Shown here piece after piece: positions 1-7,352 of a DNA stretch of 35,618 nt. The number at the start of each line of letters is the position of its first letter. Within the stretch, counting starts at the first letter, position 1. The DNA is taken from NCBI GenBank assembly GCA_031272155.1, contig JAISUI010000078.1, positions 1 to 35,618 of the forward strand. Reading direction: 5' to 3'. Below the pieces are notes generated by a model that worked only from the letters and a program-made list of their open reading frames with translations, was not told where the DNA came from and searched no databases. The stretch comes from Tannerella sp. (GTDB lineage Bacteria > Bacteroidota > Bacteroidia > Bacteroidales > Tannerellaceae). A program made the position numbers and the translations under genes.

Positions 1-264
1 CATACGGTAGCGTTCTTACAGGAACTTGGGATAGAGCCGGGCGAGGTGTTTGGACCTGCTGCGCCCGAAGCCGCCGCATTAGCCGCTTCCGCTAAACAAA
101 AGGTAACGTTAATCATTGATAATTACCACAATCCTATAGGAAAGGTCTTTCGCGAGCTTCATCCTAACGCCCGCTATGTTCAGCTCGTCAATTTTCCGGG
201 ATACGACGGTACAAAAACGCTCGCAGACGTGATACAACGGAACATTCGGCATATTAACAATTAA
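1..264 (+). CDS. Metal ABC transporter solute-binding protein, C-terminal fragment (ZnuA-like)
   Basis: The frame is open from the first base, so the gene begins outside the window and only about 87 C-terminal residues are seen. The stretch IDNYHNPIGKVFRELHP followed by VQLVNFPG and GTKTLADVI resembles the last part of periplasmic zinc/manganese-binding proteins, which deliver metal to an ABC permease. The metal-binding histidines would lie upstream and cannot be checked. Its stop codon overlaps a TAATTTTG promoter-like box, and a truncated efflux adaptor follows at once. A permease of the matching family lies about 28 kb away at 28341-29177, not next to it. The family call is moderate because only the tail is visible. 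Confidence 0.6.
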   Translation, partial: HTVAFLQELGIEPGEVFGPAAPEAAALAASAKQKVTLIIDNYHNPIGKVFRELHPNARYVQLVNFPGYDGTKTLADVIQRNIRHINN

Positions 265-274
265 TTTTGTAATT

Positions 275-1063
275 TTGCGGCATGAAAGAGCTAAGAAGGA
301 ACATTTTATCAGCGAGTTGACATTATGCGCAAAGACGAGCGGCATGGCGTTGTTAGCCTCCAATAGCGCTAATGGCGCCAAACTGAAGACAGGCGACCAG
401 GTCTGGGGCAATCAGCCGGTCGTCAATATTCCCAGCGTAAGCCGGATGAAGATAAAGATGGCGGCGCCGGAGGCGGATTTCAAAAGTATTAACGTTGGCG
501 ATTCGGTGGTTTATTCTTTCGACGCCATGCCTGAAAACGTCGGATATGGCAAAATAACGCTTAAATCGTCGGTAGGAACACCCTCGCAGCAAGTTTTGTT
601 TTTTGGCGGGGGCGTTACGGTGATGTATAGCGACGGCAGACAGCCCTCGCGCGTTAAATTTTTCGATATTGAAGGGTCGCTCGACAGCGAGCAGCAGCTA
701 CCCGAACCCGGTTTCTCGGTGCATTGCAGAGTAATACTCAACTGTATGAAAGACACAATAGTAACGCCACAAGTAGCTGTTTACGCTATTGATTCGATGA
801 AAGTGGTATTTGTACGGATGAAAGGTGGCGCTTACGAGATGCGCGAGGTGCTGACCGGCGCTTCGTCGATGCAGCACGTAGTGATAGACAAAGGATTGAA
901 AGAGGGCGAGACGCTATCGCTTTTGCGTCCGGCGTCGAACCTGATACGCAAGCGCACCCCACTTGCGGCGGCAGATGTGGCAGCGGCGGCGGCGGCGGCA
1001 GATGCAACTAAGAAACCCCTGACAAGTTATCACAACAGGTCAGGGGAGAAAAAGAATCAGTAA
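275..1063 (+). pseudogene. 5'-truncated HlyD/AcrA-type periplasmic adaptor
   Basis: The translation resembles the C-terminal two thirds of membrane-fusion adaptor proteins: the end of the coiled-coil hairpin and the returning lipoyl strand (KKEHFISELTLCAKTSG, then GDQVWGNQPVVNIP), a beta-barrel domain, and a membrane-proximal part ending near LKEGETLSLLRP. Such adaptors normally have about 400 residues and an N-terminal membrane anchor or signal peptide. Here the frame begins with TTG at 275, directly inside the hairpin, with no anchor, and the DNA before it belongs to another gene. The nearest ATG upstream (282) is in another frame and stops after 12 codons; the first in-frame ATG is at 344. 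The C-terminus carries a run of seven alanines from a short GCG repeat. It is probably a deletion remnant. A functional cytoplasmic protein is unlikely but cannot be excluded. Confidence 0.55.
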
Positions 1064-1084
1064 TCTAAATGCTTACTTTCTTAC

Positions 1085-1480
1085 TTACTGCTGTTCGGCA
1101 GGGAGTTGCTCGGCGGGTTGCGCATTCTCGGACGACGTTTCCGTTTCCGTTTCCGTTCCGGGTACGGCGTTAGTGCCGAAACCGGGCGCAGGCATGTTGG
1201 GCGCTATCGGAGCGCTCACATTGTCAAGCACTTCCGACCCGCTGCCGGACTGTTCCTTAGGCCCGATGAACGCTGTGATGATAATGCAAAGCGCAACAAG
1301 CGCGCCGGCAGCCGTCCACGTAGCTTTCTCAAGGAAATCTGTCGTGCGACGCACGCCAAGAACCTGGTTCGACGAGGCAAAGCCCGATGCCAAACCTCCG
1401 CCTTTTGAGTTCTGTACTAATACAATAAGAACCAGAAAGACAGAAATTAATAAAATCAGAATTGTTAAAAACGTGTACAT
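1085..1480 (-). CDS. secG: Preprotein translocase subunit SecG
   Basis: 131 residues with the SecG layout: a first membrane helix (about residues 3-23), a cytoplasmic loop with LVQNSKGGGLASGF and a second helix (about residues 54-73). SecG sits beside SecYE and assists movement of preproteins through the channel. The C-terminal tail from about residue 75 is rich in Pro, Glu, Thr and Ser and longer than in proteobacterial SecG, as often seen in Bacteroidetes. It is the last gene of the minus-strand operon, 7 bases after the TPR-like gene. It converges with the truncated adaptor; no hairpin terminator is visible in the 21 bases between them. Confidence 0.93.
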   Translation of the reverse strand: MYTFLTILILLISVFLVLIVLVQNSKGGGLASGFASSNQVLGVRRTTDFLEKATWTAAGALVALCIIITAFIGPKEQSGSGSEVLDNVSAPIAPNMPAPGFGTNAVPGTETETETSSENAQPAEQLPAEQQ

Positions 1481-1487
1481 TTTTAAT

Positions 1488-2189
1488 TTATTTTAAGTTA
1501 ATAATCTTCTCTAAGTAGCGAATTTGGTCTGCAAAGTAAATATTTTTTTCCGGATATTTTGCATTTAAAGAGCGAATAATTTCAAGCGCCTTGTCATATT
1601 TTTTTTGCCGAATATACACACGAGCCAGAGTTTCAGTGAAATACGAATCGTCAATCGAGGGTGTTGCGAGCTGTTCTTCGGGTAAAATGTCATCGAACTC
1701 GTCGTTTAGCGATGTAGCAGGCGGGCTTGTATGTTGATTTTTCTTGTTTTCGAGCAGCGAATCGATGAGTTCCTGATAGCGAAACTGTTCGTTAGCGTTG
1801 TTACTTTCCGGCAGGTCGTCGGCGTTCTCTTCGAGCCAGTTGACGTAGTCTGCCGGATTGACCGTTAAAGAGGTTGCTTCCCGATGACGAGTAACAGGCT
1901 CTTTTACGGGCGTTGCAGTTTTATTCGTTGTCGTAGCAGCTATGCTCTTTAAGGCAAATTGAGGGTTAAGCAACAGAAAAAGCCGCTTACGGTCAGGTAT
2001 GTGTATCGCCATCTTCTTCAGCTCTTTATCGAGCCTCACATCTTCAAGAGCAGCGAGGTTTTTGAGATACAGTATCTTGACGGCATGGCAGTAAGGATAG
2101 TCGTCGGTCATCTGACGCAGTTCTGCCAGCGACGCCCGCGTAAGCAGCGACGGGTCTGACATCCATTGATATAATTCGCTCTTAGTCAT
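1488..2189 (-). CDS. Conserved TPR-like protein of the lptE-secG operon
   Basis: 233 residues without signal peptide or membrane helix. The N-terminal part (1-80) is helical and contains YPYCHAVKILYLKNLAAL. The middle is polar and low in complexity. The C-terminus (about 185-230) has a helix pair, TLARVYIRQKKYDKALEIIR then LNAKYPEKNIYFADQI, which fits one tetratricopeptide repeat. A protein of this type commonly lies between lptE and secG in Bacteroidales. Its role is not known to me; a scaffold or assembly function is only inferred from the TPR. It starts 4 bases after lptE and is followed by secG after 7 bases, so the three are surely cotranscribed. Confidence 0.85.
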   Translation of the reverse strand: MTKSELYQWMSDPSLLTRASLAELRQMTDDYPYCHAVKILYLKNLAALEDVRLDKELKKMAIHIPDRKRLFLLLNPQFALKSIAATTTNKTATPVKEPVTRHREATSLTVNPADYVNWLEENADDLPESNNANEQFRYQELIDSLLENKKNQHTSPPATSLNDEFDDILPEEQLATPSIDDSYFTETLARVYIRQKKYDKALEIIRSLNAKYPEKNIYFADQIRYLEKIINLK

Positions 2190-2193
2190 ATAT

Positions 2194-2709
2194 TTACCAG
2201 TTTGCTACTGTTTCGTTGAATATTTGGTCCACAATCTCGTCGATGATAATCTGGCAAAGCTCGTCCTGAACCTCGTCTATTGTTCTTTCGTTGCTAAATT
2301 CCTGATATGCCGAGAATGTTTTCTCGAAGTCGTTATCGGAGTTGGCTTTGTTGACGAACCTGGCGCGCACAGTGATAGTGAGACGGGTTTGCGAAGCGTA
2401 GGCGTCTTCTTTGACCGCCTGCGGCGTCATGTTGTAGCCGGTAATCTCGCCTTCCAACGACATGTCGCCGTTGTCGCGCGTGATTTGCAGCTTCGTGCGT
2501 CGCGTGTACTTGTCTTTCAGCGTTTCGTTAAACTTTTGGGATAGAGGCGCATACACTAAAGGCGACATGTTAGGGAAGTCCTTGATGGCTATGGAATGTA
2601 CCTTAGTGTAGTCGATTGACGAGCCGCTGAACGAATAACTAATCGAACAGGAGCTTGCTGCTATCGACAGCGCTATAAATGCTGTTATTCCGTAGATGTA
2701 CTGTTTCAT
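2194..2709 (-). CDS. lptE: LptE-like LPS-assembly lipoprotein
   Basis: 171 residues beginning with a lipoprotein signal peptide; the lipobox SSCS places the acylated cysteine at residue 21. The mature part (YSFSGSSIDYTKVHSIAIKDFPN, beta strands and a C-terminal helix) matches the Bacteroidetes LptE family, which plugs the LptD barrel and helps insert lipopolysaccharide into the outer membrane. No lptD is in the window. The start overlaps the stop of the sigma-54-type activator by 4 bases, so translation is probably coupled. Sequence similarity to proteobacterial LptE is low, so the name rests on family resemblance and operon position. Confidence 0.8.
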   Translation of the reverse strand: MKQYIYGITAFIALSIAASSCSISYSFSGSSIDYTKVHSIAIKDFPNMSPLVYAPLSQKFNETLKDKYTRRTKLQITRDNGDMSLEGEITGYNMTPQAVKEDAYASQTRLTITVRARFVNKANSDNDFEKTFSAYQEFSNERTIDEVQDELCQIIIDEIVDQIFNETVANW

Positions 2710-3881
2710 TCCAATTCGTATTCTTTAATTTTACGGTAGAGGGTTCTTTCTGATATGTTCAGTTCCTGCGCGGCGTTCTTACGGCGGCCTTTGTTGCGCT
2801 CAAGCGCCCTGCGTATCATCTCTTTTTCTATATCGACAAGCGCTAACGGTTCTTCCACCGTTTCGGCGTCTTCCACTGCCTCGTGATGTGCCGACTGTGA
2901 GCTGTATAGCGTTTCGGACGGCTGCTTTTTTATCGCCGTAGAGCCGTTCATGATGCTGTGAACTAACTGTTTAAGGTCGTTCACGTCTTTTTTCATGTCG
3001 AACAGCACTTGATAAAGGATTTCACGCTCGTTGCCGAACACCTTGTACTCCTCGCTTGCATGAGTAGCAAGGGCGGGAAGCTTTTCCATCGCAAGGTTAG
3101 GTATGTGATATTTAAGCGTTTCTGCCGTTATCTCGCGTTTTTCCTCTATTACGGAGATGCGCTCGACGATGTTCTTAAGTTCGCGGACGTTGCCTGGCCA
3201 GCGATAGGAAAGCAGCAGCTGACGGGCGTCGTCGGTAAGCGTAACAGGGGGCATGTTGTATTTCTCGGCACAATCGCCGGCAAATTTGCGGAACAGCAGC
3301 AGTACGTCTTCCTGACGCTCGCGCAACGGCGGGATACGTATAGGTACTGTGCTGAGACGGTAGAACAGGTCTTCGCGAAACTTATGCTGTGATACCGCCT
3401 CGGTGAGATTGACATTCGTAGCTGCTACTACGCGCACATTAGTCTTCTGCATCTTCGAGGAACCAACTTTAAGAAACTCGCCGCTTTCAAGCACCCGCAA
3501 CAAACGTACCTGCGTAGATAGCGGCAACTCGCCTACCTCGTCAAGAAAAATCGTGCCGCCGTCGGCAACTTCAAAATAGCCCTTACGAAGGTCTTTGGCG
3601 TCGGTGAACGAACCTTTCTCATGCCCGAACAACTCCGAATCTATCGTGCCTTCGGGGATAGCCCCACAGTTGACCGCTATATACTGTGAGTGCTTGCGAG
3701 GACTGTTGCGGTGTATTATCTGAGGAAACACCTCCTTACCCACGCCGCTCTCGCCGGTAATCAATACCGACAGGTCGGTCGGCGCTACTTGCAATGCAAT
3801 GTCTATCGCCCGCTCTAATTCAGCATTGTTGCCTATTATACCAAAACGCTGCTTGACCTGCTGTATGTCGTTTTTTGTCAT
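2706..3881 (-). CDS. Sigma-54-interacting AAA+ transcriptional activator (Fis-type)
   Basis: 391 residues: an AAA+ domain (about 12-245) and a C-terminal Fis-type helix-turn-helix (about 350-391, AAQELNISERTLYRKIKEYE). Walker A is GESGVGKE at 43-50 and Walker B is IFLDEV at 111-116. The loop that touches sigma-54 reads GSFTDA (90-95) where the classic motif is GAFTGA. There is no N-terminal receiver or other sensory domain, so control is by an unknown input or by abundance. The family hydrolyses ATP to open sigma-54 promoter complexes. It leads the operon with lptE and secG and has a clear housekeeping-type promoter. rpoN itself is not in the window. Confidence 0.9.
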   Translation of the reverse strand: MTKNDIQQVKQRFGIIGNNAELERAIDIALQVAPTDLSVLITGESGVGKEVFPQIIHRNSPRKHSQYIAVNCGAIPEGTIDSELFGHEKGSFTDAKDLRKGYFEVADGGTIFLDEVGELPLSTQVRLLRVLESGEFLKVGSSKMQKTNVRVVAATNVNLTEAVSQHKFREDLFYRLSTVPIRIPPLRERQEDVLLLFRKFAGDCAEKYNMPPVTLTDDARQLLLSYRWPGNVRELKNIVERISVIEEKREITAETLKYHIPNLAMEKLPALATHASEEYKVFGNEREILYQVLFDMKKDVNDLKQLVHSIMNGSTAIKKQPSETLYSSQSAHHEAVEDAETVEEPLALVDIEKEMIRRALERNKGRRKNAAQELNISERTLYRKIKEYELE

Positions 3882-3913
3882 CTTTTTGCTCTGTTTTCTT
3901 CTTTATCAACTGA

Positions 3914-3945
3914 CAAAATTACTGCTTTTTATCTAAAAATACAAA
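3914..3945 (-). promoter_or_regulatory. Bacteroidetes-type promoter of the activator-lptE-secG operon
   Basis: Read on the minus strand, TTTG (3942-3945) and TAATTTTG (3914-3921) are separated by exactly 20 bases, matching the phylum's -33/-7 consensus at both boxes. It lies 33 bases upstream of the activator start. Confidence 0.75.
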
Positions 3946-3978
3946 AATCAAGCCTTTTTTTTAACCTCTTTGTCGTTT

Positions 3979-3993
3979 TGGCAACGTTTTTGA
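3979..3993 (+). promoter_or_regulatory. Possible sigma-54-type (-24/-12) promoter before grpE
   Basis: TGGCAACGTTTTTGA has the GG doublet and the TTG of a -24/-12 promoter at the right distance (10 bases between GG and the position of GC), but the -12 GC is GA and the sixth base is A, not C. No TAnnTTTG box is seen in the 153-base gap before grpE. The adjacent divergent gene encodes a sigma-54-type activator. This is weak evidence from one site. Confidence 0.3.
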
Positions 3994-4034
3994 TACTAAA
4001 AGAATGATTTGATAACAGTAATTAATTATAATAT

Positions 4035-4640
4035 ATGGACGAAAACAAAGAAATGCCATTAGAAGAGGCGGAGAAGGCAACTTTTACTGCCAATGAAAAT
4101 AATGAAGACGTGACAAATTTGCAGTCGGAAACTGACGAAATGTCGGTTAACGAAGCTAAAACTGACAGTTCGGCAGATGCTGCCGAGCAGTCGTCGGAAC
4201 CGTCGTGGGAAGAAAAATATGCGGAGCTGAACGACAAGTATCTGCGGCAAGCGGCGGAGTTCGACAATTACCGCAAGCGTACTGTTCGCGAGAAGGCAGA
4301 CCTGCTGAAAAGCGGCGGCGCTTCGGCGCTGACGGCTTTACTTCCGGTCATTGACGATTTCGAGCGCGCCTTGAGCAACCTCAAAGCCGCCGACGAGGTG
4401 GAGGCAGTAGCCGAAGGTGTGAAACTGATTTACGACAAGTTCGTCGCTTACCTCGCACAACAGGGCGTGAAGGCTATCGAAGCTGTCGGGCAACCGTTTG
4501 ATACCGAACTGTTTGAAGCAATAGCTATGATACCCGCGCCCTCCGACGAGCAAAAAGGCAAAGTTATAGACTGCATACAGACCGGCTATAAACTCTACGA
4601 CAGGGTTATAAGGCACTCGAAAGTAGTTGTAGGCGAATAA
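4035..4640 (+). CDS. grpE: GrpE, nucleotide exchange factor for DnaK
   Basis: 201 residues. The first 55 are acidic and disordered, as is common in this phylum. A long helix with heptad character follows ([25 protein letters not shown]), then the four-helix and beta-wing region ending in [16 protein letters not shown], the family's conserved C-terminal signature. GrpE dimers drive ADP release from DnaK. The gene lies 13 bases before dnaJ, a frequent pairing; dnaK is not in the window. Heat regulation is expected, but no operator of the CIRCE type was seen. Confidence 0.96.
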   Translation: MDENKEMPLEEAEKATFTANENNEDVTNLQSETDEMSVNEAKTDSSADAAEQSSEPSWEEKYAELNDKYLRQAAEFDNYRKRTVREKADLLKSGGASALTALLPVIDDFERALSNLKAADEVEAVAEGVKLIYDKFVAYLAQQGVKAIEAVGQPFDTELFEAIAMIPAPSDEQKGKVIDCIQTGYKLYDRVIRHSKVVVGE

Positions 4641-4653
4641 AAGAAGAATACAG

Positions 4654-5823
4654 ATGGCAAAAAGAGATTATTATGAAGTGCTTGGCGTGAGTAAAAGCGC
4701 CACAGCCGACGAGATAAAGACTGCATACCGCAAGAAAGCTATTCAGTATCATCCGGACAAGAATCCGGGCGACAAAGAGGCGGAAGAGAAGTTCAAAGAG
4801 GCGGCAGAGGCTTACGATGTGTTGAGTAATGCCGACAAACGCCAACGTTATGACCGGTTCGGTCATGCGGGGGTAGGCAGCTCGGCGGCGGGCGGCGGCG
4901 GCTTTGGCGACGGTATGACTGTGGAAGACATCTTCGCCCATTTCGGAGACGTCTTCGGCGGCCATTTCGGCGGCTTTAGCTTCGGCTCTTCCTTCGGCGG
5001 AAGCGGAAGAAGCGGACGCAGTAGCCGCCCCCAGTCGCGTGGCTCAGACCTCCGCGTCAAAGTGAAACTCTCGCTTAAAGACGTCGCTAACGGCGTCAGC
5101 AAAAAGATAAAAGTAAACAAATATGTAGCCTGCCAAAAATGTCACGGCACCGGCGCGGAAGACGATAAAAGCGTCGCTACCTGCTCTACTTGTCACGGGA
5201 ATGGCTATGTTACGCAACTTACGCGTACTATTCTCGGTCAGATGCAGACACAGTCGGTTTGTCCAACATGCGGCGGTCAGGGACAGACTATTACAAAGAA
5301 ATGCCACGCCTGTTCGGGAGAGGGCGTAGTGCGCAGCGACGAGGTCATAGACATCAATATCCCAGCCGGCGTTATGGAAGGTATGCAGCTTTCAATGCAC
5401 GGCAAAGGAAACGCTGCACGGCGAGGAGGCGTCAATGGAGACCTGCTCGTCGTCATCGAGGAAGAACAGGATAAGGAACTGTTACGCGACGAGAACGACT
5501 TGATATATAACCTTTTACTGACAGTGCCGCAGGCTGCCCTCGGCGATAACGTGGAAGTGCCTACTATCGACGGCAAGGCGAAAGTGAAAATAGAACCCGG
5601 CACGCAACCGGGTAAGGTGCTGAGGCTGCGTGGTAAGGGGCTACCCTCAATAAATGGCTATGGCACCGGCGATTTGCTCGTCAATGTTACTGTTTATATC
5701 CCTGAGAGCCTCTCCTCCGACGAAAAACAAAAGCTCAACCAGCTACGGACGTCCAATAATTTCCAACCAAGTCAGTCGATAAAGCAGCGCGTCTTCGAAA
5801 AGTTCCGCAATCTGGTCGGTTAG
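4654..5823 (+). CDS. dnaJ: Chaperone DnaJ (type I Hsp40)
   Basis: 389 residues in the full type I order: J domain (1-70) with the HPD motif in [16 protein letters not shown], a Gly/Phe-rich linker (about 75-125), four zinc-binding repeats ([32 protein letters not shown]) holding two zinc ions, and the C-terminal substrate-binding domains (about 225-375). It delivers unfolded clients to DnaK and stimulates its ATPase. All eight zinc cysteines are present, so the protein looks intact. It is cotranscribed with grpE. Confidence 0.97.
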   Translation: MAKRDYYEVLGVSKSATADEIKTAYRKKAIQYHPDKNPGDKEAEEKFKEAAEAYDVLSNADKRQRYDRFGHAGVGSSAAGGGGFGDGMTVEDIFAHFGDVFGGHFGGFSFGSSFGGSGRSGRSSRPQSRGSDLRVKVKLSLKDVANGVSKKIKVNKYVACQKCHGTGAEDDKSVATCSTCHGNGYVTQLTRTILGQMQTQSVCPTCGGQGQTITKKCHACSGEGVVRSDEVIDINIPAGVMEGMQLSMHGKGNAARRGGVNGDLLVVIEEEQDKELLRDENDLIYNLLLTVPQAALGDNVEVPTIDGKAKVKIEPGTQPGKVLRLRGKGLPSINGYGTGDLLVNVTVYIPESLSSDEKQKLNQLRTSNNFQPSQSIKQRVFEKFRNLVG

Positions 5824-5947
5824 GAGTGATTTTAGTTAATGTTAAACAATTTGCACAGCGCTTAGAAGACGCTCGTCAGAAATTGGGCATTACTACCCGG
5901 TGATATGGAAGCCCTACGGGATAGGCGGGTTGAAAATCCCGAAGGGT

Positions 5948-5984
5948 CGGGACAAGCTCCGCACTCCAACGGGACAAGCTCCGC
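5948..5984. repeat. Two 15-bp direct repeats
   Basis: CGGGACAAGCTCCGC occurs at 5948-5962 and again at 5970-5984, identical, at a 22-base spacing. It might be a remnant of a larger repeat or a paired binding site. Confidence 0.8.
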
Positions 5985-6008
5985 GTTCCTTACCCAACTT
6001 CAAACCAT

Positions 6009-6110
6009 AAACCATAAGAAAACCAACAAAAACAAACAAAAACAAAAACAAAAGAAAACAAAAGAAAACAAAAGAAAACAAAAGAAAACAAAAACAAACA
6101 AAAGAAAACG
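6009..6110. repeat. A-rich phased repeat, unit AAAGAAAACA
   Basis: The 10-base unit AAAGAAAACA is repeated four times in tandem at 6051-6090, flanked on both sides by close variants (AACAAA-type) from about 6021 to 6109. The stretch is almost free of T on the plus strand. A-tracts repeated every 10 bases are expected to bend DNA. It ends about 65 bases upstream of a strong promoter. Confidence 0.85.
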
Positions 6111-6175
6111 TAGGATTTTCATATCAATAGAAGCAGCGTCCCTATCTATGCGTTTTGCGGATAATCAATAAAAAA

Positions 6176-6207
6176 TTTGCTAAATTGAAAAAAACACATT
6201 ACCTTTG
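6176..6207 (+). promoter_or_regulatory. Bacteroidetes-type promoter of the TlpA-like gene
   Basis: TTTG (6176-6179) and TACCTTTG (6200-6207) are separated by 20 bases, a consensus match at both boxes. The start codon lies 23 bases further on. Confidence 0.8.
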
Positions 6208-6230
6208 CAGCGTATTAAGATATTATATTT

Positions 6231-7334
6231 ATGAAAAAGAGACTTTATTATGCAGGCATAGCGCTCCTGCTCATCGGTTGCTCACCCAAAGAGCGTGGTT
6301 TTAAGATTGAGGCAAACATAGAAGGGCTACCCGACAGCACCCTCGTTCGCTTGCGTTACAAGGTAGATGGCGTGCAGAAGACCGATACGGCTTGTGTTAT
6401 GAACCACAAGTTCGTTTTTAGCAACGACTCTGTCACAGAGCCTTTCAAGGCTACCCTCTTCCTTGACGTCCTGACGATAACCACCGACCAGATTACCTTT
6501 TATGCCGATAAGGGCAAAACGGAACTGAACAGTCCCGATTCGCTAAAGCACGCAGTAGTAACCGGTTCGTTAGCCGACGAAGAGAACAACGAATGGAAAG
6601 CGATGATAAAGGACTTGACGGAACTCAAGGATTCTATTCTAAAACAATTCAACTTTGCTGAAAGCGACGAGGTCAGAGATTCTTTGACAAAGCGCTATTA
6701 TGCCACCGACAGCATTCAGAAGCTACGAGCAAAGGATTTCATAGTCGCCCATCCTAATTCGTTCATCAGCACAGAGCTGTTCAGTACTGTGGTGGGTTAC
6801 AACCCCGAACCGCAGGAAGCGGAAGATGTGTTCAATCTGTTCTCGCCGGAGTTGAAGCAGACGAAAGCCGGACGTGAGCTTGCGGCAAAAGTAGGTCGAT
6901 GGAAGGACACTGCGTTAGGCGCAATAGCCCCTGATTTTACCCAGCCCGACCTCGACGACAAGCCCGTCAGCCTCAAGGACTACCGCGGTAAGTATGTGCT
7001 TCTTGATTTCTGGGCTTCGTGGTGCGGACCATGCCGCATGGAGAACCCTAACATTGTTGTGGCTTATCAGATATACAAGACAAAAGGCTTCGACGTACTC
7101 GGCGTTGCGCTCGACAGGGCAGAGGCGCGAGCGCGCCTGCTCAGAGCTATTAAAGACGACAATCTCCCGTGGACAATCGTTACCGATTTCAAGTACTGGA
7201 ACAACGAGGCAGCCCGCCTTTACGAGATAAATTCTATCCCCGCGAACTTCCTCATAGACCCCGAAGGGAAAATCATAGCCCGCAACTTGCGCGGCGAAAA
7301 ACTGCAGGAGAAAATGGCAGAACTGTTCGATTAA
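6231..7334 (+). CDS. TlpA/ResA-type thiol-disulfide lipoprotein with DUF4369-like N-terminus
   Basis: 367 residues. A lipoprotein signal peptide ends in LLIGC, so the protein is anchored in a membrane facing the periplasm. The N-terminal part (about 22-120) is a beta-rich domain like DUF4369, found in Bacteroidetes before thioredoxin domains. A helical linker follows (about 125-225), then a thioredoxin fold (about 228-367) with WCGPC at 264-268 and the cis-proline in NSIPANFLID. It probably reduces or isomerises disulfides in exported proteins; the partner is unknown. The dehydratase gene follows after 18 bases, so the two are probably cotranscribed, though the functions show no obvious link. 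Confidence 0.88.
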   Translation: MKKRLYYAGIALLLIGCSPKERGFKIEANIEGLPDSTLVRLRYKVDGVQKTDTACVMNHKFVFSNDSVTEPFKATLFLDVLTITTDQITFYADKGKTELNSPDSLKHAVVTGSLADEENNEWKAMIKDLTELKDSILKQFNFAESDEVRDSLTKRYYATDSIQKLRAKDFIVAHPNSFISTELFSTVVGYNPEPQEAEDVFNLFSPELKQTKAGRELAAKVGRWKDTALGAIAPDFTQPDLDDKPVSLKDYRGKYVLLDFWASWCGPCRMENPNIVVAYQIYKTKGFDVLGVALDRAEARARLLRAIKDDNLPWTIVTDFKYWNNEAARLYEINSIPANFLIDPEGKIIARNLRGEKLQEKMAELFD

Positions 7335-7352
7335 TTTAAACTCCTGCAAAAG

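Larger units (their letters stand above)
5824..6175. other. Intergenic stretch between dnaJ and the TlpA-like gene
   Basis: No gene is supported here. The stretch holds two copies of a 15-base direct repeat and an A-rich phased repeat, listed separately. An 88-codon open frame across it encodes mostly Lys, Asn, Gln and Thr from the A-rich repeat and looks spurious. No convincing hairpin terminator follows dnaJ. Confidence 0.6.

Noticed and set aside
5905..6171. 88-codon frame between dnaJ and the TlpA-like gene
   Set aside because: The product is mostly a Lys/Asn/Gln/Thr run from the A-rich repeat, with no promoter of its own.
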